From contig JAEDDX010000023.1 of assembly GCA_016293615.1 (NCBI GenBank), positions 1 through 35,635 on the forward strand: a DNA stretch of 35,635 bases, written 5' to 3'. Position 1 is the stretch's first letter; each line of letters begins with the position of its first letter. This stretch comes from Acetatifactor sp. (GTDB lineage: Bacteria; Bacillota; Clostridia; Lachnospirales; Lachnospiraceae). Below the pieces are notes generated by a model that saw only the letters and a list, made by a program, of their open reading frames with translations, was not told the DNA's origin and did not search any database. Below are positions 1 through 9,019 of this stretch, one piece after another. Made by a program: the position numbers and the translations under genes.

Positions 1-34
1 AATATCATATGAGGTATACTAATGATTAAGTAAT

Positions 35-48
35 ATGACAATTGTCAT
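35..48. promoter_or_regulatory. Perfect 14-bp palindrome, candidate operator
   Basis: The sequence ATGACAATTGTCAT is a perfect palindrome made of ATGACA and TGTCAT half-sites. The same half-sites occur as a spaced inverted repeat at 22999-23039 in front of the second cassette. Both elements end about 342 bp upstream of their small secreted-protein gene. A binding site for a regulator shared by the two cassettes is an inference. Confidence 0.45.
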
Positions 49-292
49 TGAGGCGCGGCGCTTGACACCTGGGTAGAAACAGGCTCCTTTTGCTGACGAT
101 TGTAGCAATGTGAATGGAAGGAGGGGATTCCGTTGCAGAGTTGACAATTATATTCATAGAACTACGATTGAAGAAAAACAAGTTACGGACCCTTATAAGC
201 CGGTTTCCGTTGTACCGCCATAAACTCTAGCAGAGAATTTAGGCGCAGAGGCAGAATCTCTGTGCAAGGCAACTGGTTAAGCTGGCGAAAAT

Positions 293-323
293 TATTGGTG
301 CCAGACACCAATATCTATATTAT
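293..323 (+). promoter_or_regulatory. Candidate promoter with overlapping operator-like repeat
   Basis: A -35-like TTGGTG (295-300), a 17-bp spacer and a -10 TATTAT (318-323) lie about 70 bp upstream of the secreted-protein gene. An 8-bp inverted repeat, TATTGGTG and CACCAATA (293-300 and 306-313, 5-bp gap), covers the -35 box. A repressor bound there would block initiation. This is inference from sequence only. Confidence 0.4.
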
Positions 324-390
324 TAGGGATGGAAATTCATTGTGGGATATATAGGATTATGTTTTGAAAAGATGGAGGAAGTAGAAAAAT

Positions 391-729
391 ATGAATAAGA
401 AGATATTATTGTCAATGACTATATTGTGTGCTACTTTATTGATGGGAATGACTGCATCTGCAGCAGTGAATTATGTTCCTGTTTATTGTGATCAGTGTTC
501 TGCGGTTTTAAACACTGGTTCTCATGTAGTGGAGCAATACCAGTCCACACATCTGGTGCCCACAAATTATGTGGATTCAAATGGTAAACCTGTTTATGAG
601 GTATGTACTGTCCGTCATGTGAGAACTTCCGTAGGAAAAACATGTCCGAATGGTCATGGTGTTAAGTTTAACGGTATTTGTCATGATGAGTACCATTCTG
701 TATGCGCTGATAAACACTATTACGAATAA
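391..729 (+). CDS. Small secreted Cys/His-containing protein, cassette 1
   Basis: This gene encodes a 112-aa protein of unknown function. Residues 1-24 form a clear signal peptide (MNKK, hydrophobic core, ASA-A cleavage region), so export is likely. The mature part has a CDQC pair, a CPNGHG stretch and two more cysteines near the C-terminus, with many His and Tyr. This could mean metal binding or disulfides. A block of DSNGKPVYEVC near the middle aligns with DTDGRPVYHDDC in the 111-aa protein at 23380-23715, so the two are distant paralogues. GGAGG at 374-378 precedes the ATG. A large lipoprotein gene follows after 56 bp, as in the second cassette. I do not recognise a described family. Confidence 0.75.
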   Translation: MNKKILLSMTILCATLLMGMTASAAVNYVPVYCDQCSAVLNTGSHVVEQYQSTHLVPTNYVDSNGKPVYEVCTVRHVRTSVGKTCPNGHGVKFNGICHDEYHSVCADKHYYE

Positions 730-785
730 GCAACCTATATCCCTTATTATCCCACAATATTTTCTTCATCAAAGGAATTATAGTT

Positions 786-3116
786 ATGAAAAGAGCGTTT
801 GCAATTCGTGTATTTTTATTACTGGTATGTATGACAATCATCACAGGCTGTGGAAAAGGCGGGAATGACCCTGAGCCGACAGAGCAGCCGGAGAAACAAA
901 TCGATTGGAAAACAGAAGGCTTCAAGGCTTCGGAAACCATGGAAGAAAAACAGTTGTTTTGGATAGAGAAGAACATCCCCTGGAACTATGAAGCAGTGAC
1001 ACCGGATATTGCGTCTGAACAGTTAAGCTTTGTCACAGGGACTTATGCGTCCTGCTTTCGCGGCGGAAAAATATACAGACTTCACTCAGTCATCCGACCT
1101 CCGCAATTGCATGCTGTCAGGTGGGTGCTGGAGATTTATGATACTGAGACCGGAAATGTCGTTAATAGGGAAATATCGTATGAGCAGTTGGAACAGAAGG
1201 ATTCGGGGAATACTTTTATCGTTGCCATGGATGTGATGGATGATGACCATCTTGTGTTTGAATGGGTGGAGATGGAGTGGAATGATGACGGATTTTTTCA
1301 TCAGACAGCTGATAGGATGATATTCCTGGATAGCGACGGAGGAGTTCAGGTTGTCGATTTGTGGGATTTGTTTTTGGAAAAAGGGATCGTCAGAGAGAAC
1401 TTCAGCGAAGTAATGCTATTGCCGGAAGGATATTGCGTGTGCGACAGCGCAGGTAATATTTATGCCAAGGCCGGAATAGAGTGGGATGGTTTTACAAAAC
1501 TCTATGTGATAGATAGAGAGGGTAACATTATAGTCGAACATCAGACCGCAGCAGATGAGGTGCTGGGAGAACCCATGCGTACTGAGAGCGGAGAATTCAT
1601 ATATCCTGCTTATGATCATCAGAAGAAGTGCTATCGGTTCTTGTGGGCGGATACAGAGAATCGCCAAATGCGTGTCGTGGGAGAAATGAATGGTGAGCCG
1701 CAGATCAATCAACTGTTTGGCATGCAGGGGAATGACATATACTATGAAACAGATCAGGGAATTGTAAAGTGGAATATCCTAAGCGGAAACAGGACACTTG
1801 TTTTCAGTTATCGGGAGAATGCTATTGGCGGAAAGTATGATCCGGTAATGGTGCTCAGAAAGGGACAGAACCCGATTCTTTGGCTGAAGAACGGTCAAGA
1901 AGAAATGGAATGGTTGTCCGTACTTGATACGAAACCCAAAGCGGAGGAAAAAATTCGTGTGGCAGATCTTGTGGATGGTAATCCGGGGAGCAGGCAGGTG
2001 TCCGAGTGCACGGCTCTGCTGATGAGAAAGGATCTGAACCAGGCGCTGACTTACGAGAAAGGAACATCTGAAGGATATCGTTCCAGAATCTTGGCGGAGT
2101 TGGTTGAGGGAGAGGGACCGGACATCCTCTATGTATCGATGTCAGATATGGAGATGCTCTATGAGAAAGGCCTGTTATTGGATGTCAGGGAATTGATTTC
2201 ACAGGAAACATATGACAAGTTGTTGCCGGGGGCGATAGGACTGGGTACGATTGAGGGCAAGCTTGTGGGAATTCCGGGGAATGTAACAGCTACAACCATA
2301 ACAGTTCCCAAGGATGTTTGGGCAGAAGACAGCTGGGATTTAGAGGATATGATAGAACTGATGGAAGACGGCATTCTGGAGCCTTCCATCTACTATTCGG
2401 CTACAGAGACCTATTTTGCACCGCTGGCCTGTATGCTTCAACTGACCCGGTACAGCCTGAATCATTCCTTTTTGATCGATTGGGATAAGAGAGAGAGTCA
2501 TTTTGATGATGAGAGATTCCTCAGATTGCTGGAGGTTACCAATGTCAGCATGGAAAATCGCAAAGATGAGTCAAAACCTCAGGATAATGACAAAAGAGCA
2601 ACTTTTTTTGCACTTGATTCAGTCGATAGTATCTGTAGCTTCGGCATCGATATGTATAAAACGAACAGTTCTTTTGTGGGATTTCCCACAAACGGAACAA
2701 GTGGTAATTATCTGAACACAAAAGGGGTGCTGGTGGTCAATGCAAATACAAAGAATGCACAGAAAATCGGCGCCTATCTGGAATGCTTCCTGAGCGAAGA
2801 GATTCAGAAAATCAGTTGGAGCAATGTCGTTCACTCTGCCCTGAGTGCCTGCAGGCTTTCCGAATATGAAATTGAAACCTTGCCGGAGGGCGGACAGGTT
2901 TGGTGCGGACAGGAATTGCCTGTGACGGAGGATGGTACCGTATCGATTGACAAAGCCGGTGCCTTTTTAGAGAGCTGCGTACCGGCACCCAAAGAGTATC
3001 CGGAACTGAGCGCAATCATTTTAGAAGAATTGGAGGCAATGTATGCGGGAGACAAATCTCCCGGACAAGTGGCACAGAATATTGATCATCGAATTCAATT
3101 GTTTCTGGATGAGTAG
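786..3116 (+). CDS. Lipoprotein with C-terminal solute-binding-like domain, cassette 1
   Basis: This gene encodes a 776-aa surface lipoprotein. The signal peptide ends in an I-T-G-C lipobox with Cys22 as the lipidation site. Residues of roughly 60-380 are rich in short repeated beta segments (for example IYYETDQGIVKWNI and LYVIDREGNIIVEH) that resemble a beta-propeller. Residues of about 395-776 resemble family 1 extracellular solute-binding proteins, with a GPDILYVS segment followed by YEKGLLLDVRELI. There is no ABC permease nearby, so it is an orphan binding or sensing protein and its ligand is unknown. The last 33 residues (IILEELEAMY to IQLFLDE) align with the end of the lipoprotein at 23738-25933. 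It is probably cotranscribed with the small secreted protein. A terminator follows at 3215. Confidence 0.75.
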   Translation: MKRAFAIRVFLLLVCMTIITGCGKGGNDPEPTEQPEKQIDWKTEGFKASETMEEKQLFWIEKNIPWNYEAVTPDIASEQLSFVTGTYASCFRGGKIYRLHSVIRPPQLHAVRWVLEIYDTETGNVVNREISYEQLEQKDSGNTFIVAMDVMDDDHLVFEWVEMEWNDDGFFHQTADRMIFLDSDGGVQVVDLWDLFLEKGIVRENFSEVMLLPEGYCVCDSAGNIYAKAGIEWDGFTKLYVIDREGNIIVEHQTAADEVLGEPMRTESGEFIYPAYDHQKKCYRFLWADTENRQMRVVGEMNGEPQINQLFGMQGNDIYYETDQGIVKWNILSGNRTLVFSYRENAIGGKYDPVMVLRKGQNPILWLKNGQEEMEWLSVLDTKPKAEEKIRVADLVDGNPGSRQVSECTALLMRKDLNQALTYEKGTSEGYRSRILAELVEGEGPDILYVSMSDMEMLYEKGLLLDVRELISQETYDKLLPGAIGLGTIEGKLVGIPGNVTATTITVPKDVWAEDSWDLEDMIELMEDGILEPSIYYSATETYFAPLACMLQLTRYSLNHSFLIDWDKRESHFDDERFLRLLEVTNVSMENRKDESKPQDNDKRATFFALDSVDSICSFGIDMYKTNSSFVGFPTNGTSGNYLNTKGVLVVNANTKNAQKIGAYLECFLSEEIQKISWSNVVHSALSACRLSEYEIETLPEGGQVWCGQELPVTEDGTVSIDKAGAFLESCVPAPKEYPELSAIILEELEAMYAGDKSPGQVAQNIDHRIQLFLDE

Positions 3117-3214
3117 ACCTGAGGTCAGGCCTGACGGATTGACCTCAAAGGAACGGAACGCAAATCAGCTAGGATTGGATGATTCATCTTGCCAAGTTAT
3201 CAATAATGAAGTCA

Positions 3215-3248
3215 AAAGCCCCCGGTGCGCGGCACCGGGGGCTTTGCT
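3215..3248 (+). terminator. Strong terminator after cassette 1
   Basis: A perfect 14-bp stem (AAAGCCCCCGGTGC, loop GCG, and its complement) ends in TTT. The A-run on the 5' side would let it work in both directions. It separates the AT-richer cassette from dnaE. Confidence 0.8.
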
Positions 3249-3304
3249 GTGGGGAGGCTTTGCTTTTCGTGTGCGAAAAGTATAAAGTGAATTTACAACA
3301 ACCT

Positions 3305-3333
3305 TTGCAATGGAGTCCTTTTTTTGATATAGT
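3305..3333 (+). promoter_or_regulatory. Candidate dnaE promoter
   Basis: TTGCAA (3305-3310), a 17-bp spacer and TATAGT (3328-3333) match sigma-A boxes and sit about 50 bp before the dnaE start. Confidence 0.55.
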
Positions 3334-3381
3334 GGTAGATAGAGATGAGGGCAATTCTGACGGAAATGAGGAGCATGGGAC

Positions 3382-6300
3382 ATGGCATTTGCACACTTAC
3401 ACGTTCATACGGAATATTCGCTTTTGGACGGTTCCAATAAGATAAAAGAATATGTTGCCAGGGTGAAGGAGCTGGGGATGGACAGCGCTGCCATCACCGA
3501 CCATGGAGTGATGTACGGTGTGATCGATTTTTACCGGGCAGCCCGTGCGGAGGGAATCAAGCCCATCCTGGGCTGTGAGGTGTATGTTGCACCCAATTCC
3601 AGATTTGATAAGGAGACGACCGGAGGCGAGGACAGGTACTATCACCTGGTCCTGCTGGCGGAGAACAATACCGGCTACGCGAACCTGATGAAGATCGTCA
3701 GCAAGGGTTTCACGGAAGGGTATTATTATAAGCCCAGAGTGGATATGGAGATCCTGAACCGATACCACGAGGGCATCATTGCGCTCTCTGCCTGCCTTGC
3801 GGGAGAGGTGCAGAGATATATTGTGAAGGGGCTTTTTGACGAGGCGAGGAAGGCGGCCCGAAAGTACGAGGCATGCTTCGGCAAGGGAAATTACTTCCTG
3901 GAGCTGCAGGACCATGGCATTCCCGAGCAGAGAACCGTAAATATGGAGCTTCTGCGGATGAGCAGGGAAATGGATATCCCTTTGGTCGCCACCAACGATG
4001 TGCATTATACTTATGCCGAGGATGCAGATTCACACGACATTCTGCTTTGCCTGCAGACCGGTAAGAAACTGTCCGACACCGACAGAATGCGCTACGAGGG
4101 CGGACAATATTATGTCAAGAGCGAAGAGGAGATGAAGGGACTCTTTCCCTATGCGTGGGAGGCGGTTGAAAATACGCAGGTGATAGCCGACCGCTGCAAT
4201 GTCGAGATTGAGTTCGGCGTGACCAAGCTGCCGAAGTATGAGGTGCCGGAGGGATATGATTCCTGGACCTATTTAAATAAGCTTTGCTATGAAGGTCTTT
4301 TGGAGCGCTATGGGAAAGATGCGGAGAATACAGCAATTGACCAGACGGGTCAAACCCTGAAGGAACGCCTCGATTATGAGCTGGGCGTCATCCGCAGGAT
4401 GGGGTATGTGGATTATTTCCTCATCGTCTGGGACTTTATCAATTATGCGAAGTCGAACGGTATTCCGGTGGGCCCCGGCAGAGGCTCTGCGGCGGGAAGT
4501 ATTGTCTCCTATTGTCTGCGGATTACTAACATCGACCCGATCCGGTATCAGCTTCTGTTTGAACGGTTCTTAAATCCGGAACGAGTATCCATGCCCGATA
4601 TCGATATTGACTTCTGCTACAACAGACGTCAGGAAGTCATTGATTATGTCGGCAGAAAATACGGTGCTGACAAAGTGGTGCAGATCGTTACCTTCGGTAC
4701 GCTTGCTGCCAAGGGCGTTATCAGGGATGTCGGCCGTGTGATGGATCTGCCGTATGCGGTATGTGATTCTATCGCCAAAATGATTCCCAATGAATTGAAT
4801 ATCACCCTGGAGCGTGCCCTCGAGATGAACCCGGAGCTTCGCAAACTCTATCAGGAGGACGAGCAGGTGCAGCGTCTGATCGATATGAGTAAGCGTCTGG
4901 AGGGTTTGCCCAGACATACTTCGATGCATGCGGCGGGTGTCGTGATCTGTCAGAAGTCTGCGGATGAGTTCGTGCCGCTTTCCAGAGGAAGCGACGGCTC
5001 TATTACGACGCAGTTTACCATGACGACCCTGGAAGAACTGGGCCTTTTGAAAATGGACTTCCTCGGGCTGCGAACACTGACCGTGATTCAGGATGCGATT
5101 CAGTTCATCAGGCAGACGACGGGGAAACAGATCGATATCGATGCAATTGATTATAATGATCCGCAGGTACTGGATCTGATCGGTTCAGGCAGGACGGAGG
5201 GTATCTTCCAGCTGGAAAGTGCCGGTATGAAGAGCTTTATGAAGGAACTTCGCCCGCAGAACCTGGAGGACATCATTGCGGGTATTTCCCTGTATCGCCC
5301 CGGTCCCATGGATTTTATCCCGAAATATATCAGAGGCAAGACCAACCATGATGCTGTCGTGTATTCCTGCCCTCAGCTGGAGCCGATACTTGCCCCGACC
5401 TACGGCTGTATCGTATATCAGGAGCAGGTCATGCAGATCGTGCGTGATCTGGGGGGATATACGCTCGGACGAAGCGATCTGGTGCGTCGTGCGATGAGTA
5501 AGAAGAAGCAGTCTGTCATGGAGAAGGAACGACAGAACTTTATCTACGGAAATGAAGAGGAAGGGGTTCCCGGCTGTATTTCCAAGGGGATCAGCGAACA
5601 GGTGGCCGGCTCCATCTACGACGATATGATGGACTTTGCAAAATATGCGTTCAATAAGTCCCATGCGGCGTGCTATGCGGTCGTTGCGCTGCAGACGGCT
5701 TATTTGAAGTATTATTATCCCGTGGAGTATATGGCGGCTCTTATGACCTCTGTGATTGATAACCCCAAGAAGGTTGCAGAGTATATTCTGACCTGCCGGA
5801 ACATGGGAATCGAATTGCTGCCTCCCGATATCAATGAGGGGCAGAGCGGCTTCTCTGTCTCCGACGGCAAAATCCGGTATGCCCTCACGGCCATCAAGAG
5901 CGTCGGCAGAAATGTCATTGAATCTATCGTGGAGGAGCGAAGGCTGAGAGGTGTTTTCACAACCCTGAACGACTTCATCACCAGAATGGCGCAGCAGGAT
6001 ATGAATAAGCGTGCCGTGGAGAATTTTATCAAAGCGGGAGCGCTGGACAGCCTCGGAGGCAACAGACAGCAGTTTATGACAATTTACGGTCAGCTGATGG
6101 ATCGTGTCTCGAAGGACAAGAAGAATCACCTCGCAGGGCAGCTTTCTCTGTTTGATATTGTGGACGACTCCCAGAAGGAAGAGTTCGACATCAGAATGCC
6201 AGATGTGGGCGAATATCCCAAGGAGATGGTTCTGGCCTTTGAGAAGGAAGTGCTGGGCATCTACCTCAGCGGGCACCCGCTGGAGAGCTATCAGGAGCTT

Positions 6301-7032
6301 TGGCAGAAGAATATTACCAACACCACCGCAGACTTTGCCCTGGATGAAGAGACAGGCGCGGTGCGGGCACAGGATGGCGCGATTGCCGTCGTGGGCGGCA
6401 TGATTGCGGACAAGACGGTGAAGTATACCAAGAATGACAAGGTGATGGCTTTTCTGAACCTGGAGGATCTGGTCGGCAATGTGGAGATCGTGGTTTTCCC
6501 GAGAGATTACGAGAGGTTTGCCGCACTTTTGGTCGAGGATGCGAAGATCTTCGTCAAGGGGCGTATCTCGGTTGAAGAGGACAAGGACGGTAAGCTGATC
6601 TGTGAGCAGATCGTCGGCTTTGACGAGGCGTTGCAGAAGGAAGGCAGACCGTTGTTTGCGGGCGGCTACGGAAAGCGGGACTATCATGCGTCAGATGACA
6701 GAGGCGGATACAATGCAGCGGGAGGAAGCTTTGCCAGAACGGCCCGCTCCGACGGTGCGGCGTATGGGCAGAGCGTTCCGAGGACGGAGACAAAGAGCGT
6801 GGTGCCGAACGGAATCTGGCTGCAGTTCGAGGATGTGGACAGTTACCTTGCCAGAGAGAAGGAGCTGCTCGGGCTTATCGCTGATTCGGACGGAAACGAC
6901 GATGTGGTCATTTTTTTGAGAAAGACAAAAAACATCAAGGTGCTTCCCCCGAATCGGAGAGTGTGCGCGAGCACGGAATTGCTTGAGAAGCTTAAGGCTG
7001 TTTTTGGTGAGGGCAATGTGAGGGTCAAGTAG
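3382..7032 (+). CDS. dnaE: DNA polymerase III subunit alpha (DnaE)
   Basis: This is a 1216-aa C-family replicative DNA polymerase, which extends DNA in the cytoplasm. The N-terminal PHP domain starts with HLHVHTEYSLLDG (residues 5-17). The palm carries the catalytic PDIDIDF motif, with Asp406 and Asp408, and the third acidic residue is Asp559 in KMDFLGLR. Helix-hairpin-helix and OB-fold segments follow (VVGGMIADKTVKYTKNDK, about residues 1006-1023). The length is typical for DnaE1-type enzymes. The N-terminal exonuclease domain that marks PolC is absent, so a separate PolC may exist elsewhere, as is common in Firmicutes. The ATG is preceded by GAGGAG. pfkA follows downstream, a neighbourhood seen in many Clostridia. 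Confidence 0.96.
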   Translation: MAFAHLHVHTEYSLLDGSNKIKEYVARVKELGMDSAAITDHGVMYGVIDFYRAARAEGIKPILGCEVYVAPNSRFDKETTGGEDRYYHLVLLAENNTGYANLMKIVSKGFTEGYYYKPRVDMEILNRYHEGIIALSACLAGEVQRYIVKGLFDEARKAARKYEACFGKGNYFLELQDHGIPEQRTVNMELLRMSREMDIPLVATNDVHYTYAEDADSHDILLCLQTGKKLSDTDRMRYEGGQYYVKSEEEMKGLFPYAWEAVENTQVIADRCNVEIEFGVTKLPKYEVPEGYDSWTYLNKLCYEGLLERYGKDAENTAIDQTGQTLKERLDYELGVIRRMGYVDYFLIVWDFINYAKSNGIPVGPGRGSAAGSIVSYCLRITNIDPIRYQLLFERFLNPERVSMPDIDIDFCYNRRQEVIDYVGRKYGADKVVQIVTFGTLAAKGVIRDVGRVMDLPYAVCDSIAKMIPNELNITLERALEMNPELRKLYQEDEQVQRLIDMSKRLEGLPRHTSMHAAGVVICQKSADEFVPLSRGSDGSITTQFTMTTLEELGLLKMDFLGLRTLTVIQDAIQFIRQTTGKQIDIDAIDYNDPQVLDLIGSGRTEGIFQLESAGMKSFMKELRPQNLEDIIAGISLYRPGPMDFIPKYIRGKTNHDAVVYSCPQLEPILAPTYGCIVYQEQVMQIVRDLGGYTLGRSDLVRRAMSKKKQSVMEKERQNFIYGNEEEGVPGCISKGISEQVAGSIYDDMMDFAKYAFNKSHAACYAVVALQTAYLKYYYPVEYMAALMTSVIDNPKKVAEYILTCRNMGIELLPPDINEGQSGFSVSDGKIRYALTAIKSVGRNVIESIVEERRLRGVFTTLNDFITRMAQQDMNKRAVENFIKAGALDSLGGNRQQFMTIYGQLMDRVSKDKKNHLAGQLSLFDIVDDSQKEEFDIRMPDVGEYPKEMVLAFEKEVLGIYLSGHPLESYQELWQKNITNTTADFALDEETGAVRAQDGAIAVVGGMIADKTVKYTKNDKVMAFLNLEDLVGNVEIVVFPRDYERFAALLVEDAKIFVKGRISVEEDKDGKLICEQIVGFDEALQKEGRPLFAGGYGKRDYHASDDRGGYNAAGGSFARTARSDGAAYGQSVPRTETKSVVPNGIWLQFEDVDSYLAREKELLGLIADSDGNDDVVIFLRKTKNIKVLPPNRRVCASTELLEKLKAVFGEGNVRVK

Positions 7033-7074
7033 ACAAAAGCCTTAAAAAAGTTATGATTTCGACTGATAAAACCA

Positions 7075-7103
7075 TTGAAAACGATTAAGAAATAGTATAA
7101 AAT
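7075..7103 (+). promoter_or_regulatory. Candidate pfkA promoter
   Basis: TTGAAA (7075-7080), a 17-bp spacer and TAAAAT (7098-7103) lie in the 133-bp gap after dnaE. pfkA can therefore be transcribed independently. Confidence 0.55.
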
Positions 7104-7165
7104 ACAGTATTGTCAGAGTTTTGAGAAGTAAGCTTTGGATTCATTGTCATCAGGAGGTAGAGGAC

Positions 7166-8140
7166 ATGGCAGGCGAAATTAAAACAATTGCGGTATTGAC
7201 CAGCGGAGGAGATGCACCCGGCATGAATGCAGCCATTCGTTCGGTTGTTCGTACTGCGATTTCCAGAGGTTTGAAAGTAAAAGGAATCAAGAGAGGCTAC
7301 AACGGCCTGTTAAATGAAGAGATCATAGATATGGAAGCAAGAAATGTTTCCGATATTATTCAGCGCGGCGGAACCATTCTCGGCACGGCGAGATGTCTTG
7401 AATTCAAAAAGGCCGAGTATCAGAAGAAGGGCGCTGAAATCTGCAGAAAGCATGGTATCGACGGCATAGTTGTCATCGGCGGAGACGGTTCTTATCGCGG
7501 CGCGCAGGCGCTTTCCAGACTGGGCATCAATACCGTGGGTCTTCCCGGAACCATTGACCTGGATATCGCATGTACCGAGTATACCATAGGTTTTGATACG
7601 GCAGTCAACACTGCGATGGAAGCAATCGACAAGGTTAAGGATACTTCCTCCTCTCATGAGCGCTGCAGTATCATTGAGGTAATGGGCCGCAACGCGGGAT
7701 ATATTGCGCTGTGGTGTGCCATTGCGAACGGCGCTGAGGATGTCCTGATTCCCGAGAAATACGATTATAACGAGCAGGAGATCATCAACCATATCATCGA
7801 GAGCCGTAAGAAGGGCAAGAGCCATCATATCATTATCAATGCAGAGGGCATCGGCCATTCCACTTCCATGGCGAGAAGAATCGAGGCGGCTACCGGTATT
7901 GAGACCAGAGCTACCATCCTCGGATACATGCAGAGAGGCGGAAACCCTACTGCCATGGACCGTTATTATGCTTCTATCATGGGAGCGTACGCGGTAGACA
8001 TTATGCTCGAGGGTAAGACCAACCGAGTGGTCGGATACCGCAACGGTGAGTTTGTCGATTACGACATTGAGGAAGCACTGAAGATGGAGAAGGGCATCGA
8101 CGAGTATCAGTTCGAGGTTGCCCAGCTCCTGACTGTATAA
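7166..8140 (+). CDS. pfkA: 6-phosphofructokinase
   Basis: This 324-aa enzyme phosphorylates fructose 6-phosphate to the 1,6-bisphosphate, the committed step of glycolysis, in the cytoplasm. Family motifs are present in order: GGDAPGMNAAIR (nucleotide loop), VVIGGDGSYRGA, PGTID, EVMGRNAGYIAL and GYMQRGGNP. The start was placed at the ATG at 7166 because AGGAGG lies at 7152-7157; an upstream in-frame start would add 15 unrelated residues. One notable change is in the catalytic TIDND loop, which reads TIDLD with Leu132 between the two aspartates. The glycine of PGTID matches ATP-using enzymes (PPi enzymes usually have PKTID). A terminator follows directly. Confidence 0.95.
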   Translation: MAGEIKTIAVLTSGGDAPGMNAAIRSVVRTAISRGLKVKGIKRGYNGLLNEEIIDMEARNVSDIIQRGGTILGTARCLEFKKAEYQKKGAEICRKHGIDGIVVIGGDGSYRGAQALSRLGINTVGLPGTIDLDIACTEYTIGFDTAVNTAMEAIDKVKDTSSSHERCSIIEVMGRNAGYIALWCAIANGAEDVLIPEKYDYNEQEIINHIIESRKKGKSHHIIINAEGIGHSTSMARRIEAATGIETRATILGYMQRGGNPTAMDRYYASIMGAYAVDIMLEGKTNRVVGYRNGEFVDYDIEEALKMEKGIDEYQFEVAQLLTV

Positions 8141-8166
8141 GTATTTTGAATGGAAGTAGCAAGCAG

Positions 8167-8197
8167 ACGGCTGCCCGTGTTCCGGACAGCCGTTTTC
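8167..8197 (+). terminator. Terminator after pfkA
   Basis: ACGGCTGCCCG pairs with CCGGACAGCCGT (one mismatch) around a short loop and is followed by TTTT. It ends the pfkA transcript and sits just before the next gene's ribosome binding site. Confidence 0.7.
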
Positions 8198-8211
8198 CTA
8201 TAGGAGAACGC

Positions 8212-9003
8212 ATGATAACCAGCAGTTCAAATGCAAAAGTAAAACAGGTCATACAGTGGCAGAATAAGGCGAAGGAGAGACGCGCCGCAGGCGTGTTCCT
8301 GACGGAAGGCAGCAAAATGTTCGAGGAGGCACCTGTTTCTTCTATAATAGAAGTGTATGTCGCGCAGAGTGCATTGGAGAAAATAACGGAACAGGCTAAG
8401 AGAAGGGACAAACTGCTTCAGACCGGTTACGAGGTCGTCACAGATGCCCTTTTTGCCAAAATGTCCGATACACAGACGCCGCAGGGAATCCTCTGCGTCA
8501 TCAAACGACCGGAATATACACTGGATGGGCTCCTCGAGCAGGAGAAACCGCTCCTGGTCGTCCTGGAGAATCTGCAGGATCCGGGCAATCTCGGGACCAT
8601 TCTCAGAACCGGCGAGGGCGCAGGCGTGACGGGCGTTATCATGAGCCGGCAGACCGTCGATATTTTCAACCCCAAAACCATTCGGGCAACGATGGGGTCC
8701 GTATTCAGAGTACCCTTTGTGTATGTGGACGATCTGGGGGAGACGATACAGCGGCTGCATGCCGCGAACATTCACACCTATGCCGCGCATCTGGCGGGGG
8801 AGCGGTATTATGACAGCTTTTCCTTCCGGGAAGGGACGGCGTTTCTGATCGGCAATGAGGGAAACGGACTGACGAAGGAGACGGCCGATCTGGCCATGGA
8901 TTACCTGAAGATTCCGATGGAGGGCAGAGTGGAATCCTTAAACGCCGCCATCGCAACTTCACTGCTGATGTATGAGGCACACAGACAGAGACACAGCTTT
9001 TGA
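8212..9003 (+). CDS. TrmH/SpoU-family RNA 2'-O-methyltransferase
   Basis: This 263-aa SPOUT-class enzyme should methylate a ribose 2'-OH in rRNA or tRNA using S-adenosylmethionine. The three SpoU motifs are visible: NLQDPGNLGTILRT (motif 1), a TMGSVFRVPF segment, and LIGNEGNGL followed by IPMEGRVESLNAAIA (motifs 2 and 3, forming the knot). The N-terminal 90 residues, with SSNAKVKQV, match the substrate-binding domain of the RlmB/TsnR-like branch. The start at 8212 follows AGGAGA at 8202; an earlier in-frame start would run through the pfkA terminator. The exact RNA target cannot be told from sequence. proC follows after 16 bp and is probably cotranscribed. Confidence 0.9.
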   Translation: MITSSSNAKVKQVIQWQNKAKERRAAGVFLTEGSKMFEEAPVSSIIEVYVAQSALEKITEQAKRRDKLLQTGYEVVTDALFAKMSDTQTPQGILCVIKRPEYTLDGLLEQEKPLLVVLENLQDPGNLGTILRTGEGAGVTGVIMSRQTVDIFNPKTIRATMGSVFRVPFVYVDDLGETIQRLHAANIHTYAAHLAGERYYDSFSFREGTAFLIGNEGNGLTKETADLAMDYLKIPMEGRVESLNAAIATSLLMYEAHRQRHSF

Positions 9004-9019
9004 CAGGAGGGATAAAGAT

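Larger units (their letters stand above)
1..390. other. Intergenic region upstream of cassette 1
   Basis: No convincing gene is present in these 390 bases. The region is AT-rich and holds a perfect palindrome (35-48), a possible promoter at 141-168 (TTGACA, 16-bp spacer, TACGAT), a GC-containing inverted repeat at 243-266 and a second operator-like repeat at 293-313. A 38-codon reading frame at 114-230 has a start and a purine-rich stretch upstream but no recognisable product. The long, structured intergenic region matches in length the one in front of the paralogous cassette at 23380, which suggests the spacing is functional. Confidence 0.5.

Noticed and set aside
114..230. 38-codon frame after a purine-rich stretch near the left edge
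   Set aside because: The product has no recognisable feature, and the competing frame has an equally plausible but start-less sequence; chance is the simplest explanation.
5185..6687. 500-codon open frame on the minus strand opposite dnaE
   Set aside because: It is fully antisense to conserved polymerase sequence, has no recognisable domain and reflects codon bias of dnaE in a high-GC third-position frame.
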